Shown here in pieces: positions 5,845 through 7,366 of a stretch of DNA of 7,366 nucleotides. The stretch covers positions 1-7,366 of the forward strand of contig CAJJQT010000093.1 of assembly GCA_905193995.1 (NCBI GenBank), in the 5' to 3' direction. Made by a program: the position numbers and the translations under genes. A model generated the notes under the pieces. That model ran no database searches. It worked only from the letters and a program-made list of their open reading frames with translations, and was not told the origin of the DNA. The stretch is from an uncultured Porphyromonadaceae bacterium (GTDB taxonomy: Bacteria > Bacteroidota > Bacteroidia > Bacteroidales > Muribaculaceae). The stretch's first letter is position 1, and each line of letters begins with the position of its first letter.

Positions 5845-7366
5845 ATGAAACTCAATAAGATCATTCTGACGGCCGGACTCGCAGTCGGCGTGGCCCTTAG
5901 CTCCTGTACGGGCGATCTGGACCTGCTGCCGACCTCGCCGAACGACATCACGCCGGGTACCTTCCCCCAGAACCCGCGTGAGTATATGGCGCGTACCATG
6001 GCGTTCGTATACCAGGACTTCGCCACCTACGGCTACGGCACCAACTCCGACGGCTCGAACATCCTGACCTCGATGGACGGCGGTATGTCGACCTTCCAGC
6101 GCGCTATCTTCAACCTCGAGGAAATCCCCACCGACGAGGCCAACTGGCTCCCCTCGGCCGACGCTATCGACGCCAACTTCCAGTACGGCATCGCACCGAC
6201 CAACAATGGTGTCGTCATGGGCGTATACTCGCGACTGATGACCAACGTGGCCCTGTGCAACAACTTCATCCAGTCCGACTTCCAGTGCAACACCGACGAG
6301 GATGTCGCTCTCAAGGCCGAATTTGACCGCCAGGCCCGAATTCTCCGTGCCGCATGCTACTTCTACCTGATCGACTGCTACGGCAATGTGCCCTGGTCGG
6401 GCGACGACGTCACCGTCGGTTCCGTACCTCCCCAGCTGAGCTCCGACTTCGCCACCGGCCGCCGCGAGGTATTCAACCGCGTCACCGAGGAGCTCGAGGA
6501 CATCGTGGCCTGGTACAAGGCCAACGATCCCCAGAACCGTCCCCCCTACGGCTACGTAGGTCTCGACGTGGCTGAGTCGCTCCTGGTCAAGTTCTACCTC
6601 AACGCCGAGGTCTACACCGGCACCGCCCGCTGGAAAGACTGCTACGACCATGCCGAAGCCGTCATAGCACGTCTCGGTCACGGCGGCTTCCAGGGCTCGG
6701 GTCTCTGCCACGCATACCACCAGAACTTCGCATACAACAACAAGCAGTTCGCTATCGGCGGCGCGAGCGACATCAACGAGATCATCTGGGACATCCCGCA
6801 GGAATCCATGACCCTCAACGCCCAGGGCGTCGGCCTCAAGAGCTACGCCAACGGCGGCTTCATGTGCAACGCCTGGATCGGCGACGCTCCCTCCGACGCG
6901 ACGTTCTCCTGCACCCAGGCCGAGTATAACTCGGGCAACGGCTGGAAGTGTATGAGCGCTCGCCGCCAGTTCGTCGAGATCTTCGAATGGAACAGCGACT
7001 ACACCTACTCCCCCGACCTCCGCACCAAGATGTGGAAGACCGCTGCTGACGGCTTCAACATCAACAATGAGGAGTTTACCCAGGCCGCATGGGGCAACAA
7101 CGGCTTCCTCGCCGTCAAGTTCTCCAACTGGTACATCAACGACGAAGGCGAGATCGACCACAACCTGTCGCCCGCTGCCGTCGACCCGCTGGGCATCGAC
7201 TACGGCATGATCCGTCTGGCCGAAATCTACCTCTCGGCTGCCGAGGCCGCCCTCAACGGCGGCGGCTCCGCGGCCAAGGCCCTCGAATACACCAACTACG
7301 TGCGCGAACGCGCCGGCATGCCCGCCTACACCTCGCTCAACCTCACCGAGCTGCAGGCCGAGCGTT
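5845..7366 (+). CDS. SusD/RagB family nutrient-binding lipoprotein (3' truncated by window)
   Basis: The first 507 codons are present, with no stop before the window end. SusD proteins sit on the cell surface as the lid over SusC and bind the glycan or peptide ligand. Residues 1-20 are a lipoprotein signal ending in an ideal LSSC lipobox, so Cys21 is lipidated. The mature start CTGDLDLLPTSPND is typical of the family. A conserved TPR-like helix appears around residue 163 (RQARILRAACYFYLIDCYG, followed by NVPW), and the C-terminal SusD helices at 452-471 (DYGMIRLAEIYLSAAEAALN) and 482-493 (YTNYVRERAGMP). The helix that usually follows (E..EL..E..R) is just beginning at LTELQAER, so roughly 100 residues are probably missing. 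It starts 28 bp after the susC stop, without a clear Shine-Dalgarno, and is surely co-transcribed with it. The visible part has ten cysteines including Cys21, rather many for an exported protein. The ligand is unknown. Confidence 0.95.
   Translation, partial: MKLNKIILTAGLAVGVALSSCTGDLDLLPTSPNDITPGTFPQNPREYMARTMAFVYQDFATYGYGTNSDGSNILTSMDGGMSTFQRAIFNLEEIPTDEANWLPSADAIDANFQYGIAPTNNGVVMGVYSRLMTNVALCNNFIQSDFQCNTDEDVALKAEFDRQARILRAACYFYLIDCYGNVPWSGDDVTVGSVPPQLSSDFATGRREVFNRVTEELEDIVAWYKANDPQNRPPYGYVGLDVAESLLVKFYLNAEVYTGTARWKDCYDHAEAVIARLGHGGFQGSGLCHAYHQNFAYNNKQFAIGGASDINEIIWDIPQESMTLNAQGVGLKSYANGGFMCNAWIGDAPSDATFSCTQAEYNSGNGWKCMSARRQFVEIFEWNSDYTYSPDLRTKMWKTAADGFNINNEEFTQAAWGNNGFLAVKFSNWYINDEGEIDHNLSPAAVDPLGIDYGMIRLAEIYLSAAEAALNGGGSAAKALEYTNYVRERAGMPAYTSLNLTELQAER

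Noticed and set aside
5788..7161. 457-codon open frame on the minus strand
   Set aside because: It lies fully antisense to the clear SusD gene and part of susC. Its Val/Ala/Gly/Asp-rich composition is the usual product of reading GC-rich coding sequence backwards, with no domain recognisable.
1..7366. CRISPR array, tRNA/rRNA, insertion sequence, toxin-antitoxin or phage-defence genes
   Set aside because: No regularly spaced repeats, cloverleaf, transposase motifs, terminal repeats or defence-type domains were seen; the plus-strand genes account for nearly all the sequence outside 2210-2699.

Overview
The window is a GC-rich stretch of a Bacteroidota chromosome, most likely order Bacteroidales. 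The evidence is an adjacent SusC-like/SusD-like gene pair with the phylum's signature motifs, weak or absent Shine-Dalgarno sequences, and a candidate Bacteroidota-type promoter (TTG, then near-TAnnTTTG). A GC-rich gut lineage such as Muribaculaceae or Alistipes would fit, but the sequence alone does not settle the genus. All supported large genes are on the + strand. The long minus-strand open frames are antisense shadows of real genes.

Layout: (1) Bases 1-183 are the 3' end of a 6-phosphofructokinase gene (pfkA). (2) Bases 212-2209, only 28 bp downstream, encode a 665-residue predicted lipoprotein. It has an N-terminal Ig-like (Big_5/SbsA-like) domain, two similar regulatory-like beta modules, and a charge-segregated disordered tail. 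(3) Bases 2210-2699 are a 490-bp gap and the least ordinary part of the window. It holds a 9-bp perfect hairpin after the lipoprotein gene, a very AT-rich block with clustered GTTAAA palindromes, a candidate promoter, and a leader of about 260 nt. The leader contains a terminator-like hairpin followed by five T's, a possible competing anti-terminator pairing, and a possible 32-codon ORF. (4) Bases 2700-5816 encode a full-length SusC/RagA-type TonB-dependent transporter. (5) Bases 5845-7366 encode its SusD/RagB-type surface lipoprotein partner, cut off by the window end.

How the genes work together: SusC forms the outer-membrane barrel and SusD the ligand-binding lid over it. Together they capture and import an oligomeric nutrient, usually a glycan and sometimes a peptide, using TonB energy. 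The 28-bp gap indicates co-transcription from the leader upstream of susC. No glycoside hydrolase, peptidase, sigma/anti-sigma or hybrid two-component regulator lies inside the window, so the substrate and regulator are unknown. The pfkA-lipoprotein pair looks like a separate unit.

I see no clearly new multi-gene system. The observation most worth testing is the susCD leader, which could be a transcription attenuator or the source of a short RNA.
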